A DNA stretch of 64,000 nt from Diogma glabrata (lineage: Eukaryota; Arthropoda; Insecta; Diptera; Cylindrotomidae), in contig CAVNZG010000001.1 of NCBI GenBank assembly GCA_963693315.1, positions 999,368 to 1,063,367 on the forward strand. Reading direction: 5' to 3'. The position numbers and the translations under genes were made by a program. The notes under the pieces were generated by a model. The model worked only from the letters and a program-made list of their open reading frames with translations, made no database searches and had not been told where the DNA came from. Positions within the stretch are counted from its first letter, which is position 1. Every line of letters starts with the position of its first letter. Shown here one piece after another: positions 62,086 through 64,000 of this stretch.

Positions 62086-63565
62086 GTTGAAAACTGTTTT
62101 TTTTTGAGTAAATTCTCCTATAGTTTTTTTTAATGTCATTTAATTTATCTTATTTTATTAGTAATATGTATATAAAAAGTTTGAAAAAATGTAATAGTAT
62201 CATTTTACAGTCAGCAAAAGCCATTAAGTAAATGTCTCTAAAGCTATAGATAAATTTACATATTAAATGTATCTTAAAATCAAAACACATTTGACAGACA
62301 AATAATAATTAAATAATTTTTATAAATGTAGATGGCAAAAGATTAAGGTTAGAAGAAAGTTAAAATTTTATTTCAAAGATTTAATTCAAATAATTCAATG
62401 TGTCACGAACAATTAGGTGAGCGTAAATATATTTGTTTATTGGATGTCACAATTGTCAATTACTTACTCCGAAACCACCGTACTCGTCATACAAAATAGG
62501 TACACTGGTTCATTGCTATTGGTTTAGCATCCTATTTCATGTAGACTTATAATCATTTATCAATCCAGAAATTTTGCTGTTCTGAAGAGGGTCGTATTGC
62601 AATTTGCAAATATATTTTATCGATTGTCTGCAATACTCTACTACATTGATGCATATATGCCGGCCGGCTAAAGAATACCACAATTTTTAGTGAATATTTT
62701 CGTTTAACGGGTTTTATCGCTTTATGGTCATCGTCTTATTTCGACATTCCTTCCCACAACTTAAAACAAAAATTGGAAAAAATAATAATAAGACTAATTT
62801 CATTTGTAAATTCAGACTTATATATTATTATTAAAACATTATTATTAAAACACACAAATGGTGTGAATTTGTTAACATATTTGCATATATTTTATAGATC
62901 CCTTGCAATAACAATAATAGTTTTGAAAGTAATGGAGAAGCATATTTCACTCAATAAGTAAAACACTTTAAACCTGTAGCTTTGATATTGTTCATAATCT
63001 TTTTCTTCGGTACTAAGGTTCCAATGCAAATTCTTGGTTAATCATTGTTTCGAAGAAGAGGAAAAGAAACGTCAATTTCCAATTTTTGGAACATGGGAGG
63101 GCAGTTCTGCTAATGCAAGCAGGTTTGTTTAATCATAAATAAACAATGCTTAAATGTATCGTATTGGTGCTAATGCATAGAAATATGTACATATTTATAT
63201 AATTGCAAACCATAAGAACATAGCATCTAGTCGGCTAGCCCTGATGAGAATGATATACTTTTTAAAGTGTAATAAAAAGTTCTTATCAGTTCGAAACTAG
63301 ATCGATCGACAATTTTGTGGATAGCAAAAAATTTTCATAAATTGCACACCATATTTTGTTAGATTCAGTCTTATTATTCATAAGAACATATTTGTTGTAA
63401 ATTAGAAATATGTATTTGTTAAAAAATAATTTTACATAATTTTCATATAAATGTACATATTTGTTTGTCACATTATACAGTAACTATTCCTTTTAATTAT
63501 AATTCCGAAAAGTGAAAATAAAAATTGATCAAAGATAACTAAGCGAATAATGTTTTATTATTATA
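62086..63565. other. AT-rich sequence, no gene seen
   Basis: Short ORFs at 62773-62961 and 63286-63471 have AT-driven composition and no motif. No repeat structure was recognised. Confidence 0.5.
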
Positions 63566-63656
63566 AAATATGATTGATTTAGTAATTTCGTCTTTATTAC
63601 CATACAGCATAAGGTTGATTTACTAATTTCGTCTTTATTACCATACAGCATAAAGG
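63566..63656. repeat. Two tandem units of about 45 bp
   Basis: TAATTTCGTCTTTATTACC occurs twice, each time followed by ATACAGCATAA. One unit ends AGGTTGATT and the other AAGGTTAAA. Confidence 0.9.
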
Positions 63657-64000
63657 TTAAAATATAAATTAAACAAGCGTGACGCGGTTTCTCGATTAAC
63701 ACCCCATCAAAATATTTACAACGAGCGCAAAGAAGTATAACTTCAAAAATAACTTTTACAATATAATATCTTTGTTTAAAAGCGCAATTTTTTGTATGTA
63801 ACCAAGTATAATTAAATTAAATTAATCAAAACTTATACGTATTTTTGTCTCTAAAAGGCACAATTGAGTTATTTTTCACTTTTTTGGGCCTCTTTTGTGC
63901 CTCTTTCTGAAGCCGGTTTTATTTTTTTAAAAAAGTTTATTTATTTTTTCATTTTGTGTAGTCATAAAATCAGAAGGCAGCTAAGAAAGTGTTTTTGAAG

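Overview
This window is repeat-dominated DNA from an AT-rich animal genome, most likely an insect. That reading rests on the mix of element types: P-superfamily, hAT and Transib-like DNA transposons, a Helitron, RTE- and jockey-type LINEs, and LTR elements primed by tRNA-like sequences. The species cannot be named from sequence alone. I see no complete host gene. The only candidate host coding piece is one exon-like ORF at 40400-40776 (minus). No rRNA, convincing tRNA or CRISPR array was seen.

Layout. (1) 1-12200: a near-identical direct duplication, copy A 1-1939 and copy B 4938-10152. Both copies carry a minus-strand LTR end and an AT-rich repeat family here called R. A 9-bp minisatellite (1986-3215) lies between the copies. 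Copy B is split by an RTE-like LINE (5383-8809) with a perfect 12-bp target-site duplication (TSD). R in copy B ends near a Transib-like element (11383-12191, TSD CGGCC).

(2) 12376-22100: a decayed minus-strand Ty3/Gypsy-like element with gag, zinc knuckles, protease and the start of pol. It is broken by three hAT elements (12475-13577, 13681-16478, 18886-20318). Two of these have perfect 8-bp TSDs, and the same two keep recognisable transposase remnants.

(3) 22190-39198: an inverted copy of R interrupted by a 15.5-kb minus-strand LTR element (23609-39120, TSD CTGTA). It has 1.5-kb LTRs, a primer site matching a tRNA-Tyr 3' end, and no coding capacity. Inside it sits a TA-flanked TIR element (29457-33259), which itself holds an intact 998-codon RTE-like LINE (30082-33078). 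The right LTR carries two further insertions: the family-X element 35717-38285 and a TA-flanked MITE 38511-38764.

(4) 39199-45163: an unassigned stretch with the exon candidate, then an element with about 210-bp inverted ends (41393-45163). It encloses an inverted second copy of family X whose (AC)n tract has grown to 945 bp without interruption.

(5) 45962-49603: a P-superfamily transposon with about 1-kb inverted ends, TSD ATGCGGG and a broken transposase. (6) 50723-54060: a jockey-like LINE with a perfect 10-bp TSD. (7) 55617-59000: the 3' half of a Helitron (helicase fragments, hairpin, CTAG end) and a tandem duplication of about 485 bp. (8) 59000-64000: a foldback element, (TA)n tracts, a hAT transposase fragment, A-rich repeats and otherwise featureless AT-rich DNA.

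The elements do not act together as one system. They form a stack of insertions whose order can be read from who interrupts whom. Target-site duplications give base-level boundaries for ten insertions. LINE B is the only element whose protein looks fully intact.
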